DNA of 64,000 nt from Bifidobacterium miconis (GTDB taxonomy: Bacteria > Actinomycetota > Actinomycetes > Actinomycetales > Bifidobacteriaceae), in assembly GCF_019331735.1 (NCBI RefSeq), contig NZ_JAHBBH010000003.1, positions 102,191 to 166,190 on the forward strand, in the 5' to 3' direction. A model generated the notes under the pieces. The model saw nothing but the letters and a program-made list of their open reading frames with translations. It was not told the origin of the DNA and ran no database searches. Both the position numbers and the translations under genes were made by a program. Below, piece by piece: positions 50,878 through 59,509 of the stretch (position 1 is its first letter; every line of letters begins with the position of its first letter).

Positions 50878-52731
50878 TCACGCCTCCTTTCCCAGCGTTG
50901 CGTCCGGCGTTGTGTCGGTCGGTTCCGCAATGGCTCGCGCAAGCTCGGCCACGTCCTGCCGTGTCGCCTGTGTCACCTCACCGCCCGTTTCGGCGGCCTC
51001 CTTGGTCTGCGATTCGACGATCTCGCGATACACCGCACACGTGCGCATCAGTTCGTCGTGCTTGCCGATGCCGGCGACCTCGCCGTCCGACAGGACGACG
51101 ATCTGGTCCGCGTGCTGGATCGTGCTCACGCGCTGCGCGATGATCAGCACCGCACGATCGTCGGTCTCCTCGGCGAGCGCGTGCCTGAGCGCCGCGTCCG
51201 TGCGGAAGTCGAGCGCGGAGAAGCTGTCATCGAAGATGACCAGTTGCGCGTCGCCGACGAGCGCGCGTGCGATCGACAGCCGCTGCTTCTGTCCGCCGGA
51301 AAAGTTCGTGCCGCCCTGCGCGACGCGCGAATCAAGCCCGTCGGGCAGCGAGTCGACGAATTCGCGCGCCTGCGCGACGTCGATCGCATGATCGAGCCGT
51401 TCGCGGCTCGCGTTGCGGTCGCCGTAGCGCAGATTGTCGGCGATCGTGCCGGAGAACAGCCACGCCTGCTGCTGCACGTACGAGACGCGCGTGCGCAGGT
51501 CGTGCTGTCTCATGCGGCGCACGTCGACGCCGTCGAGCGTGACCTCGCCCCACGTCGCGTCGTGGAAGCGCATCGCGAGCATCGCGATCGTCGATTTGCC
51601 CGAACCGGTGCCGCCGATGATCGCCGTCGTCTGGCCGCGTTTGCACGAGAAGCTCACATGGCGCAGCGCATCCTCCTGCGCGTCGGCGAAACGGAACGTC
51701 ACGTCGCGGAACGCGAGCACCTCGCCGTCAGCAAGCGGGCCGCGACCGGCCATGTCGACCGCGTCGGCCGGCGCCGGGTCGAGAATCTGCGGGCTGTGGT
51801 CGAGCACGAGGCGCACGCGCTCGCAGCATTCGAGAGCACGCGGCAGGGTGATGATGACCATCTGGCCCATCATCAGGTAGAACAATGCCATGACCGAGTA
51901 TTCGACGATGGCCGTGATGTCGCCGATCTGGAATCCGCCGGCGTCGATGCGCGGGCCGGCCATGAAGTACACGATGACGACGAACACGTTGATGCCCGAG
52001 TACGCGAGGCCGTCGAGGTTCGCGAACAGGCGGTTCGCCTTGATGGACGTGACCGCGTAGTCGGTGAACGTGTCATCCATGCGGTGCTGTTCGTGCCGTT
52101 CCTTGCCGAACGCGCGGATGACACGCACGCCGGTCAGGTTTTCGAGCAGCACGGCGCCGATGCGGTCGAGCAGCTTCTGCAGGCGGCGGAACAGCGGGGA
52201 CGCGCTGCGCATGATGAAGAACGCGACGACGCACACGAACGCGATCACGGCGAGCAGGCCGAGCGACATGCCCACGTCGAGGCGGAACGACAGGGTGAGC
52301 GCCATGACGAAGATGATCGGCACGGGCAGCAGCATGCCCATGACGTTGGTCATGGCCAGCTGGATGTTGACGATGTCGTTGATGGTGCGTGTGGTGATGG
52401 ACGCGGTGCCGAAGTTGCGGAAGTCGTAGATCGACAGGTCGAGCGACTTCCTATACAGGGCCATGCGCATGTCCTTGCCGACCTTGCTGGTCAGCTGCGA
52501 GCAGCACCAGCCGCCGGCGACGGCCGCCGATCCGGAGATGAGCGCGGCGGCGCCCATCTGCACGCCGGTGGCGATCATGGTGTCGAGCGTGGCGCCGGAC
52601 GCGCTTTCGTTGAGCAGCTCGGCCACGAAGGTGGGGATGACGAGCGCGCCGATCACGTCGAAGAACAGCAGTACGAGCGTCAGCGCGAACAGCCCCCAGT
52701 ATGGTCTCATGAAACGTGCGACCAGCCGCAT
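50878..52731 (-). CDS. Heterodimeric ABC exporter half, degenerate ATPase site
   Basis: A 617-residue half-transporter with six N-terminal helices (about 10-300) and an ATPase: Walker A IIGGTGSGKSTIAML, signature NFSGGQKQ, Walker B VIFDDSFSALD where Asp replaces the catalytic Glu, and IIAQRVSTI where Gln replaces the H-loop His. Such asymmetry is typical of heterodimeric exporters like TM287/288 and BmrCD. C-terminal 50-residue charged tail. First gene after marR, tightly linked to its partner. Confidence 0.93.
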   Translation of the reverse strand: MRLVARFMRPYWGLFALTLVLLFFDVIGALVIPTFVAELLNESASGATLDTMIATGVQMGAAALISGSAAVAGGWCCSQLTSKVGKDMRMALYRKSLDLSIYDFRNFGTASITTRTINDIVNIQLAMTNVMGMLLPVPIIFVMALTLSFRLDVGMSLGLLAVIAFVCVVAFFIMRSASPLFRRLQKLLDRIGAVLLENLTGVRVIRAFGKERHEQHRMDDTFTDYAVTSIKANRLFANLDGLAYSGINVFVVIVYFMAGPRIDAGGFQIGDITAIVEYSVMALFYLMMGQMVIITLPRALECCERVRLVLDHSPQILDPAPADAVDMAGRGPLADGEVLAFRDVTFRFADAQEDALRHVSFSCKRGQTTAIIGGTGSGKSTIAMLAMRFHDATWGEVTLDGVDVRRMRQHDLRTRVSYVQQQAWLFSGTIADNLRYGDRNASRERLDHAIDVAQAREFVDSLPDGLDSRVAQGGTNFSGGQKQRLSIARALVGDAQLVIFDDSFSALDFRTDAALRHALAEETDDRAVLIIAQRVSTIQHADQIVVLSDGEVAGIGKHDELMRTCAVYREIVESQTKEAAETGGEVTQATRQDVAELARAIAEPTDTTPDATLGKEA

Positions 52732-52834
52732 GTGGTATCCACTCCCCTAAAAGTGTCTCTAGTGTCTCTATGTCGTTGTCGTGTCGTTGTCGACGCGCCC
52801 GCAATCGTCCTTGCTGCGAGCACACCACCCCATA

Positions 52835-52853
52835 TTGTCCCACTTTGGGACAA
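52835..52853. promoter_or_regulatory. MarR operator upstream of the ABC exporter
   Basis: TTGTCCCA-CTT-TGGGACAA is a perfect 8-3-8 dyad in the 170-bp gap between marR and the exporter genes, and it resembles the site in front of marR. Confidence 0.75.
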
Positions 52854-52901
52854 AAGTCAACCACGGCGAGTCCCTCGGAATCGCATGACGTGCGGCAACG
52901 A

Positions 52902-53435
52902 TCAGACGCGTGCCTCGCGCAGGCGGCGGCGGAATTCGCGGCCGAAGATTTCCATGCTCCGCACAAGGGCGTCGCGTTCGGCCGGGTCAAGCTGGCTCAT
53001 CGCCTGGTATTCGACGGCGCGCTCGGGGGCGATGAGCGCGTTGCAATAGCGGCGGCCCGCTTCGGTGAAGCGCACCGACTTGACCCGCTTGTCGCCCGCT
53101 CCACCGGCGCCTTCGCCGGCTTCGCCGAGCGTCACGTACCCCTGCTCCACGAACGAGGAGATCACGTTGTTGACGGTCTGCCTTGGCAGCATCGTGTACT
53201 CGCGGATGTCCTTCTGCGAGGCGCCGTCGTGGTCGTTGAGATAGTCGAGGATGCACATCACGCTGGTCGCCACGCCGAGACGGCGGCCGTAGTCGGCGAA
53301 CGCCACGTCGATACGGCGCAGCTCCTCGAAGAACCGGTCGAGCTGTTCGGGAATCGACTCCGCCGCACGCCCGTCGTCGTCACGCAAGTCGTCGCGCGGA
53401 ACGTCGGCCCGCACATCATCATTCGTCGCGCTCAT
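52902..53435 (-). CDS. MarR-family transcriptional regulator
   Basis: A 177-residue MarR protein. The winged helix is clear: MCILDYLNDHDGASQKDIRE then YTMLPRQTVNNVISSFVEQG and the wing GYVTLGEAGEG...DKRVKSVRFTEAG. GGAGG lies five bases before ATG 53433-53435. Likely represses itself and the adjacent exporter until a drug-like ligand binds, since matching dyads stand upstream of both transcription units. Ligand unknown. Confidence 0.92.
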   Translation of the reverse strand: MSATNDDVRADVPRDDLRDDDGRAAESIPEQLDRFFEELRRIDVAFADYGRRLGVATSVMCILDYLNDHDGASQKDIREYTMLPRQTVNNVISSFVEQGYVTLGEAGEGAGGAGDKRVKSVRFTEAGRRYCNALIAPERAVEYQAMSQLDPAERDALVRSMEIFGREFRRRLREARV

Positions 53436-53474
53436 CCCAGCCTCCGTATCCACGCAACCCATGCAAACTCGCAA

Positions 53475-53493
53475 CAGTCCCATTGTAGGACAA
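53475..53493. promoter_or_regulatory. Second MarR-type site upstream of marR
   Basis: CAGTCCCATTGTAGGACAA matches the perfect dyad at 52835-52853 in 14 of 19 positions and lies 40 bp upstream of marR, consistent with autoregulation. Confidence 0.6.
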
Positions 53494-53535
53494 AAAAGCG
53501 ATCCCCCGCACGCATCCACGCGCGAGGGACCGCTT
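53492..53535 (-). terminator. Rho-independent terminator of the sugar isomerase gene
   Basis: On the minus strand AAGCGGTCCCTCGC pairs imperfectly with GTGCGGGGGATCGCTT and is followed by TTTT, 45 bp past the stop. Confidence 0.75.
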
Positions 53536-53579
53536 ATGCAGCTACACAACAAAGAAACTTCAGGCAAGCGCCGGCCGCA

Positions 53580-54428
53580 TCACGCCTGAACCGGCCAGTA
53601 GGGCGCGACCTCCTTGTCGAAGGCGTCGGAGACGCGGGCGGCGACCTGGTCGAACGGGGTGTCCCAGACGGCCTGGTTGAAGATCTCGCATTCGATGTCG
53701 CCGCGCCAGCCGGTGGCGGCCACGGCCTCGGTGAGGGACTTGAAGTCGATCACGCCCTCGCCCATGTAGTGGCGGCTCAGCAGCACGTCCTTCTCGAACG
53801 GGGTGCGGTAGTCGCACACCTGATATGTGGCGATGCGGCCTTCGCGCCCCGCCCGTGCGATGGAGTCGAGCACCTGCGGATCCCAGAAGATGTGGAACGT
53901 ATCGACGGTCACGCCCACGGCCTTCGGATCGAACGGCGCGGCGATGTCGAGCGCCTGACCAAGCGTCGAGACGCACGCGCGGTCGGTGCAGTACATCGGG
54001 TGCAGTGGTTCGATGGCGAGCGTCACGCCGGCCGCGAGCGCATCGGATTCCAGTTCGGCGAGCGCGTCGGAGATGCGCGCGCGGGCGCCGATCAGGTCCT
54101 TGGAACCCGCCGGCAGGCCTCCGACGACGAGCACGAGCACCTTGCAGCCGAACGCGGCGGTTTCCTCGATCAGCTTGCGGTTGTCGTCGATGGAGGCGCG
54201 GCGATCGTCGCCCTCCGGCATGGTGAAGAAGCCGCCGCGGCACATGGTGGACACGCGCAGGCCGGAGTCGGCGACCATCTTCACGGCCTCCTTGACGCCC
54301 ACAGCCTCGACCGGCTCGCGCCACAGGCCGACGCTCTGGTAGCCGGCGGCGGTCAGCGTGTCGAGGGTCTGGCGCAGGTCGGCGTACTTGATGGTCGCCT
54401 GGTTCATCGACAGAATCGGATTGGTCAT
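53580..54428 (-). CDS. Sugar phosphate isomerase/epimerase (AP endonuclease 2-type TIM barrel)
   Basis: A 282-residue TIM-barrel protein of the xylose-isomerase-like family. Probable metal and acid residues are in LAIEPLHPMY, GVTVDTFHIFWD, MGEGVIDF and DIECEIFN. It is the last gene of a minus-strand set of oxidoreductases that together suggest oxidation-isomerisation of an unusual sugar or inositol. AAAGGAGC lies nine bases before ATG 54426-54428. Substrate unknown. Confidence 0.87.
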   Translation of the reverse strand: MTNPILSMNQATIKYADLRQTLDTLTAAGYQSVGLWREPVEAVGVKEAVKMVADSGLRVSTMCRGGFFTMPEGDDRRASIDDNRKLIEETAAFGCKVLVLVVGGLPAGSKDLIGARARISDALAELESDALAAGVTLAIEPLHPMYCTDRACVSTLGQALDIAAPFDPKAVGVTVDTFHIFWDPQVLDSIARAGREGRIATYQVCDYRTPFEKDVLLSRHYMGEGVIDFKSLTEAVAATGWRGDIECEIFNQAVWDTPFDQVAARVSDAFDKEVAPYWPVQA

Positions 54429-54581
54429 AATACATAGCTCCTTTGCGGTATCAAAATTATTGCAATCGTGCGCAGTCGGCAGCCGTCGCCTACGGCGATC
54501 ATGCACGTCAACGACGGACACCGACCCGCGCATCCTCGTCATCAGCGCAATATCGGCGAGCCGCCACCAGCCGGACGCTGA

Positions 54582-56675
54582 TCAGTCGACGTTGCCGGTC
54601 TCGCGGTAGTCGCGCCACACGTTCTCGAAGAAGTCGTCGTCCTCCGGGATCGGCCGCACGGGTCGCCACGCGCACGTCACCGCGCCGCCTTCGCCGGCGA
54701 TGTCGCCGCCGTCAACGGAACCGGCGCCGGCCGAATCAGACGCGCCGCCCGCAACGAACGTCGTCTCCTGCGTCTCGCCGTCCAGTCGCCCGCCGTCGAG
54801 CGTGAACCTGAACCGGTCGTCGAGGTCGATCGGCGTGTCCGCGTCCGGGCCGAATCCCTTGACCGGCAGCGCACCGTTCGGGTCGGTCCACAGCACGGAT
54901 CCGCGCGACGTGTTGTGCGCATGCTCGGCGTACTCGGCCATGGCGCCGAGGTACGTGTACGCGCTGGTCAGGATGTCGCGCACGAGGAACACGCGGTCGA
55001 TGCTGCGGCGCGACTTGGCCGTGGCGCTGACCGTGCGGTCGTAGTCGGCGAGCCAGCCGCCGACCGTGTCGCGTGCGGCGCGCACGTCGTCGACGTTGCG
55101 CACGGGGCCGGCCTTCGCGCTCATCAGCCGGCGAACGTCGTCGAGATACGTGCCGACGTTGTCATCCCCGCCCGCGGCCGCGGCACGAGCGCACGCTGAA
55201 TCGAGCAAGTCGAACGCATGCCCGACCGTCGGCGCAGCGTATTCGGCGAACGCGTCGTCGTCCGTCAGCGGCAAATCGGCACGGTGAGCGGCAATCCAGG
55301 TCGCCGCGCGCAACGCCGCGACCTGACCCTCGTTCAACGCCGAACCGCCCGGACGATACACGCCGTGTCCGCCGTCGACTTCGCCGCACGGGAACAGGCC
55401 GTCGATGTTGGACCGCCACCAGCGGTCGATCGTGAGCCCGCCGTTGTTGTGCTGGGCGCACACGTCGACGCGCAGCATCTCCCGCTTCAGGTCGACGCCC
55501 GGATTCTTGTCGAGATAGAACTGGTACGCGGGTTCGTTCATGTGGCGCAGGCGTTCGATCGGCGTGCCGAACAGCGCGCCGGCCTTGTCGAGATACTCGC
55601 GCGCCTCCGGGGCGAGCGCGTCGACGTCGAGCTCCGGACGCATCGGGTTGGAGCGGAAGTCGAGATACACGTGGCGGCCGCGCAGCACGGTTTCGCGGTA
55701 GACGAACAGGTCGATGAGCGACGAGCCGTCACGTGCCTTGCGGATGTCGAACGGCCACTGGTAGCCCTTGAGGAACACGAGCGAGAGCTGCCGGCCGTAG
55801 TCGGGAATCGCCTCGGTCAGGAACTCGCGTTCGTCCGAACCGTCCGGGTTCGTGGACACGAAGCGCGGCAGCACCTGCATGTACGTGCCGGACACGTTCC
55901 AGCGCGGGGTGAGCGAGGCGAGGCCGAACTGCCATTCGGTCAGGTTCTTGCCCTTCGCCCCGGCGCGCAGCGGAGCGCCGGACGCGCCCCACTGGCCGTT
56001 CGGGTACACGCTGTTCGCGTACATGCCGGCCGGACCGCCGGTCGCGTACACGATGTTCGGCGTGCGGAACACGGTGAAGCGCGGCTGGTCGGTGCCCGGT
56101 TCGGCGCGGCGGTTGAGCACGAGCAGGCCGATCACCCGACCGTCGTGGACGAGCACGTCGACGACGCGGCAGAATTCGAACGTTTCGATGCCCTTCGCCT
56201 CGACGGCCTTCTGCAGGTGCTCGACCATCGACTTGGACGTGTACGGGCCGACGGACGTGGCGCGGCGGCGCGGGTCATGGTCGGTTTTGTAGCCGATGTA
56301 TTCGCCGTAACGGTTGCGAGGGAACGGCACGCCGAGTTCGCACAGGTGCAGGAACGCCTGCGTGGAGCAGGCCGCTTCGGCGAGCGCCACGTCGCCGTCG
56401 ACCGCGCCGCCGGCGAACAGCGTTTCGGCCATGTCGCGCACGGAGTCGGGGTCGCCGCCGGACAGCGTGAGCTTGTAGTAGGTCTGCTTGTCGGAGCCTG
56501 CGTTGCGCGACGTGCCGGCGTCGATGCGGTCGGTGACGATCGCGATGTCGGTGACGCCCATGTCGTACAGCCGTTCGGCCGCGCAGTAGCCGGCCGATCC
56601 GGTGCCGACGACGACGGCCTGACGGTCGACGACGGGAACGTCGTGTCCGGCGATGGTCATGGTGTGCTGTGTCAT
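54582..56675 (-). CDS. FAD-dependent oxidoreductase (fumarate reductase/succinate dehydrogenase flavoprotein-like)
   Basis: A 697-residue flavoprotein. FAD dinucleotide motif AVVVGTGSAGYCAAERL at about 19-35, NIVYATGGPAGMYANS, and the fumarate-reductase-like C-terminal FAD motif LFPCGEVDGGHGVYRPGGSALN. No signal peptide or heme-binding domain is seen, so it is probably a cytoplasmic dehydrogenase acting on a carbohydrate in this cluster; the substrate is inference. AAGGACC precedes ATG 56673-56675. The C-terminal region has an Ala/Gly/Asp-rich insert (about 640-675). Confidence 0.85.
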   Translation of the reverse strand: MTQHTMTIAGHDVPVVDRQAVVVGTGSAGYCAAERLYDMGVTDIAIVTDRIDAGTSRNAGSDKQTYYKLTLSGGDPDSVRDMAETLFAGGAVDGDVALAEAACSTQAFLHLCELGVPFPRNRYGEYIGYKTDHDPRRRATSVGPYTSKSMVEHLQKAVEAKGIETFEFCRVVDVLVHDGRVIGLLVLNRRAEPGTDQPRFTVFRTPNIVYATGGPAGMYANSVYPNGQWGASGAPLRAGAKGKNLTEWQFGLASLTPRWNVSGTYMQVLPRFVSTNPDGSDEREFLTEAIPDYGRQLSLVFLKGYQWPFDIRKARDGSSLIDLFVYRETVLRGRHVYLDFRSNPMRPELDVDALAPEAREYLDKAGALFGTPIERLRHMNEPAYQFYLDKNPGVDLKREMLRVDVCAQHNNGGLTIDRWWRSNIDGLFPCGEVDGGHGVYRPGGSALNEGQVAALRAATWIAAHRADLPLTDDDAFAEYAAPTVGHAFDLLDSACARAAAAGGDDNVGTYLDDVRRLMSAKAGPVRNVDDVRAARDTVGGWLADYDRTVSATAKSRRSIDRVFLVRDILTSAYTYLGAMAEYAEHAHNTSRGSVLWTDPNGALPVKGFGPDADTPIDLDDRFRFTLDGGRLDGETQETTFVAGGASDSAGAGSVDGGDIAGEGGAVTCAWRPVRPIPEDDDFFENVWRDYRETGNVD

Positions 56676-56707
56676 TGGATGGTCCTTGATGGTCCTTTGC
56701 GATCCTA

Positions 56708-56822
56708 GTACCCTGTCGGACTTGATGTGATGGGTTCTGGCTACCCCTCAGTCACTGCGTGACAGCTCCCCTGACAAGGGGAGCCAAGAAAATAAAAGCC
56801 GCAGTTAAACCCGACAAAGCAC
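56708..56822 (-). mobile_element. MITE-like element carrying the subtype R repeat, copy 4 (inverted)
   Basis: About 115 bp. Ends GTACCCTGTCGGACT (56708) and AAACCCGACAAAGCAC (56807-56822) are imperfect inverted repeats matching those of the element at 31429-31538. Interior stem GTCAC-gca-GTGAC in the standard R core. It lies between the SDR end and the flavoprotein start. Confidence 0.7.
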
Positions 56823-56855
56823 TCATCGCTCCTGTGTTTTCACACGTTTCGCCGG

Positions 56856-57674
56856 TCAGAGCACCGGAATGTGCATGCCGCCGTCGACGTTGATGATGTC
56901 GCCGGTGGCGTACGGCGTGTTGCCGGAGGCGAGGATGGAGACCGCGCCGGCCACGTCGGCGGGCTTGCCCCAGCGGGCGATGGGCGCGCCGCCGTTGGCG
57001 AAGAACGCGTCGTACTTGTCCTTGACGCCGGCGGTCATGTGCGTGGCGATGATGCCCGGACGCACTTCGTACACGACGATGCCTTCGGGGGCGAGGCGCA
57101 CGGCCCACAGTTCGGTGGCCATGTGCACGCCGGCCTTGGAGATGCAGTATTCGCCGCGGTTGATCGAGACGGTTTCGGCCGAGGTGGACGACACGTTGAC
57201 GATGGTGGCGACCGGGCCTTCCGGCGGTTCGGGCAGGTTTTCGATCGGCCCGCGCAGCGCGATGACCTTGTTGGCGAACGCCTGCGTCAGGAAGTACGGT
57301 CCGCGCAGGTTGATGCCGAGCACGCGGTCGAAGCTCTCCGGCGTGGCTTCGAGCAGGTCCTTGCGTTCGGTGGGCGCGACGCCGGCGTTGTTGACGAGCA
57401 CGTCGAGTCGGCCCCATGCCTCGACCGCGTCGTTGAGGAATCGCCGGTGATCCTCGGCGCTGGTGACGTCGCCGCGCACGTAGCGCACACGGGACGGGTC
57501 GCCGGCGATCTCGCGCAGTTCGGCCATCACGTCGGCCGGCTCCTCGCGGCGGGCGAGGATGTCGACGGCGAAACCGTCGGCGACGAGCCGCTTGGAGATG
57601 CCCAGGCCGATGCCCTGGTTGCCGCCGGTGACGAGCGCGACCTTGACGCCGCCGTTGATGTTGTTGTCAGTCAT
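56856..57674 (-). CDS. Short-chain dehydrogenase/reductase (3-ketoacyl-ACP reductase-like)
   Basis: A 272-residue classical SDR. Cofactor motif VTGGNQGIGLGISKR, LVNNAGVAP, the catalytic Ser in NVSSTSAE, the Y-x-x-x-K in EYCISKAG and the C-terminal NVDGGMHIPVL are intact. AAAGGA precedes ATG 57672-57674. The genomic setting points to a sugar or polyol substrate instead of fatty-acid synthesis. Confidence 0.9.
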   Translation of the reverse strand: MTDNNINGGVKVALVTGGNQGIGLGISKRLVADGFAVDILARREEPADVMAELREIAGDPSRVRYVRGDVTSAEDHRRFLNDAVEAWGRLDVLVNNAGVAPTERKDLLEATPESFDRVLGINLRGPYFLTQAFANKVIALRGPIENLPEPPEGPVATIVNVSSTSAETVSINRGEYCISKAGVHMATELWAVRLAPEGIVVYEVRPGIIATHMTAGVKDKYDAFFANGGAPIARWGKPADVAGAVSILASGNTPYATGDIINVDGGMHIPVL

Positions 57675-57700
57675 GATTCGCATTCCTTTCAGCCCCCCTT

Positions 57701-57734
57701 GGCTCCCCGGGCCGTTCAGTCGTTCCGGGGAGCC
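57701..57734. other. Isolated GGCTCCCCGG hairpin
   Basis: Ten-base perfect arms with a 14-base loop between the Gfo/Idh/MocA and SDR genes. It resembles the first stem of the dispersed repeats but lacks their flanks. It may separate expression of the two genes. Confidence 0.5.
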
Positions 57735-57834
57735 GCCGGCCATTCCGGCCGAGGGAGTCAAGCGTTTTGCCGCGTCGCGCGGTGCGTTCGCCGTGCGACG
57801 CGTCTACCGGTCGAACGGACTCGGCAGGACGGAC

Positions 57835-58986
57835 TCAGTAGCGGCCTTCCGGCACGAGCACCTTGGCGCCCTTGGCGGCGGACTCGTAGCCGAGTTCGGC
57901 CAGGCGCACGCCGCGCGCGCCGGAGGCGAAGTCGTACGGGTACGGGGTGCCTTCGACGAGCGAGCGGATGTATTCCTCCCACTGGGCCTTGAAGCCGTTT
58001 TCGAAGGTTTCGTCGGTGGCGATCTCCTGCCAGTTGTCCATGTAGTGGTGCGGATCCGGGACGTCCGGGTTCCAGAACGCCTTCGGGGTGGCGTCGCGCA
58101 CCTGGATTTCGGCGCCGAACAGGCCGACGACCGCGGAGCCCTTGGTGCCGTCGATCTGGAATTCGAGGAGCTCGTTGCGGTAGACGCGGGTGTTCCACGA
58201 GGAGTTCATCTGCACGGTGATGCCGTTTTCGAGTTCGAAGATCGCGTAGGCGGCGTCCTCGGCGGTGGCCTGGTACGTGTTGCCCTGCTCGTCGACGCGC
58301 TCGGGGATTTCGGTCTTCGCCTCGGCGTACACAGACTTGACCTTGCCGAACAGGCCTTCGATCACGTAGTTCCAGTGCGGGAACATGTCGGAGATCATGC
58401 CGCCGCCGAGCTCCTTCTTGTAGTTCCAGCTCGGGCGCTGCGATTCGCGCCAGTCGCCCTCGAACACCCAGTAGCCGAATTCGCCGTGGACCGAGAGGAT
58501 GCGGCCGAAGAAGCCGGACTTGATGAGGCGCTTGAGCTTGAGCAGGCCAGGCAGGAACAGCTTGTCGTGCACGACGCCGGTCTTGATGCCCTTGGCCTCG
58601 GCGAGGCGCACGAGCTCGCATGCGTCCTCGTAGGTTTCGGCGAGCGGCTTTTCGGTGTAGATGTCCTTGCCGGCGGCGATGGCCTTCTTGAGGGAGTTGA
58701 GGCGGGCGGAGGTGACGAGGAAGTCGGCGTACAGCGGGTAGGCGGGGTCGGCGAGCACCGAGTCGAGGTCGGTGGTGTACTTGAGGCCACCGTGCTTTTC
58801 GGAGGCTTCCTTGAGCTTGGACTCGTGACGTCCGACGAGGATCGGGTCGAGCTGGACGCGCGATCCGTCGCTCAGTTCCACGCCGCCCTGCTCGATGATC
58901 GGCAGGATGGAGCGGCACAGGTGCTGGCGGTAGCCCATGCGGCCGGTCGCGCCGTTGAGAATGACTCCGATGGTCTTGTCTGCCAT
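57835..58986 (-). CDS. Gfo/Idh/MocA-family dehydrogenase
   Basis: A 383-residue NAD(P)-dependent sugar or polyol dehydrogenase. The Rossmann start TIGVILNGATGRMGYRQH, the EKP motif (DIYTEKPLAETYEDA) and the substrate domain with GGGMISDMFPHWNYVIEG holding the catalytic Asp/His region are clear. AAAGGAA precedes ATG 58984-58986. A good promoter with a LacI-type operator lies about 110 bp upstream, and it is the first gene of the oxidoreductase set. Confidence 0.9.
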   Translation of the reverse strand: MADKTIGVILNGATGRMGYRQHLCRSILPIIEQGGVELSDGSRVQLDPILVGRHESKLKEASEKHGGLKYTTDLDSVLADPAYPLYADFLVTSARLNSLKKAIAAGKDIYTEKPLAETYEDACELVRLAEAKGIKTGVVHDKLFLPGLLKLKRLIKSGFFGRILSVHGEFGYWVFEGDWRESQRPSWNYKKELGGGMISDMFPHWNYVIEGLFGKVKSVYAEAKTEIPERVDEQGNTYQATAEDAAYAIFELENGITVQMNSSWNTRVYRNELLEFQIDGTKGSAVVGLFGAEIQVRDATPKAFWNPDVPDPHHYMDNWQEIATDETFENGFKAQWEEYIRSLVEGTPYPYDFASGARGVRLAELGYESAAKGAKVLVPEGRY

Positions 58987-59092
58987 GATATTGGTTCCTT
59001 TCGCTGATTGCGGCTTTGCAGTCACGTTGTTGACTTGTTCGTCTTCGTTCGGCGCCTACCGCGTTGTCGCACTGCTTTATCCGGCTTTATTT

Positions 59093-59145
59093 GGTAAGCG
59101 CTTTCCGTTGGTTTTCAATATACACCACTCCCCCAGCCAACGCAA
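59093..59145 (-). promoter_or_regulatory. Promoter with AAGCGCTT operator for the oxidoreductase genes
   Basis: Minus-strand TTGCGT (59140-59145), 17-bp spacer, TATATT (59117-59122). GGTAAGCGCTTTCC (59093-59106) lies just downstream of the -10, at the transcription start, and matches the site in the 63.36-kb promoter. Confidence 0.75.
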
Positions 59146-59186
59146 ATCGCAAGAAACGCCGAAAATACGGCCACCCAAAACAAAAC

Positions 59187-59213
59187 AACCGTTTACCAAA
59201 TCGGTAAACGGTT
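59187..59213 (-). terminator. Rho-independent terminator past the GH28-like gene
   Basis: AACCGTTTACC-aaatc-GGTAAACGGTT, 11-bp perfect arms, followed on the minus strand by GTTTTGTTTTGG. The repeat array C lies between it and the stop codon, so the array would be transcribed as 3' UTR. Confidence 0.8.
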
Positions 59214-59295
59214 GCCTTTACTGTCCACTCTAGGAGATCTCGCGCAACGACGGTTGCCGGTCCGACCGCCACTCCAATCTCCGATTATGCTCAGC

Positions 59296-59503
59296 TCGAC
59301 GATCGAGAGGCCGATCTGGCCTTTTGCCGAGGTCAGTTCGACGATCGAGAGGCTACCGATCATCGCAACGGCGTCCCGCAGAGACCACAGCCAACGCCAT
59401 ATGGCCGAATATGGCCGAATCCGACTTCGCGATCCCGCCAAGACAGCCTCTCGATCGTCAAACCGACACGTGCATGCCCCGAAATCAGCCTCTCGATCGT
59501 CGA
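59296..59503. repeat. Inverted-motif array C (TCGACGATCGAGAGGC)
   Basis: Plus-oriented copies at 59296 and 59338, reverse copies at 59445 and 59487: both pairs are spaced exactly 42 bp. The last bases of the neighbouring gene (TTCGATCGTCA, 59513-59523) resemble the motif too. With the promoter and terminator above it accounts for the 523-bp gap. Confidence 0.88.
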
Positions 59504-59509
59504 ACTCCC

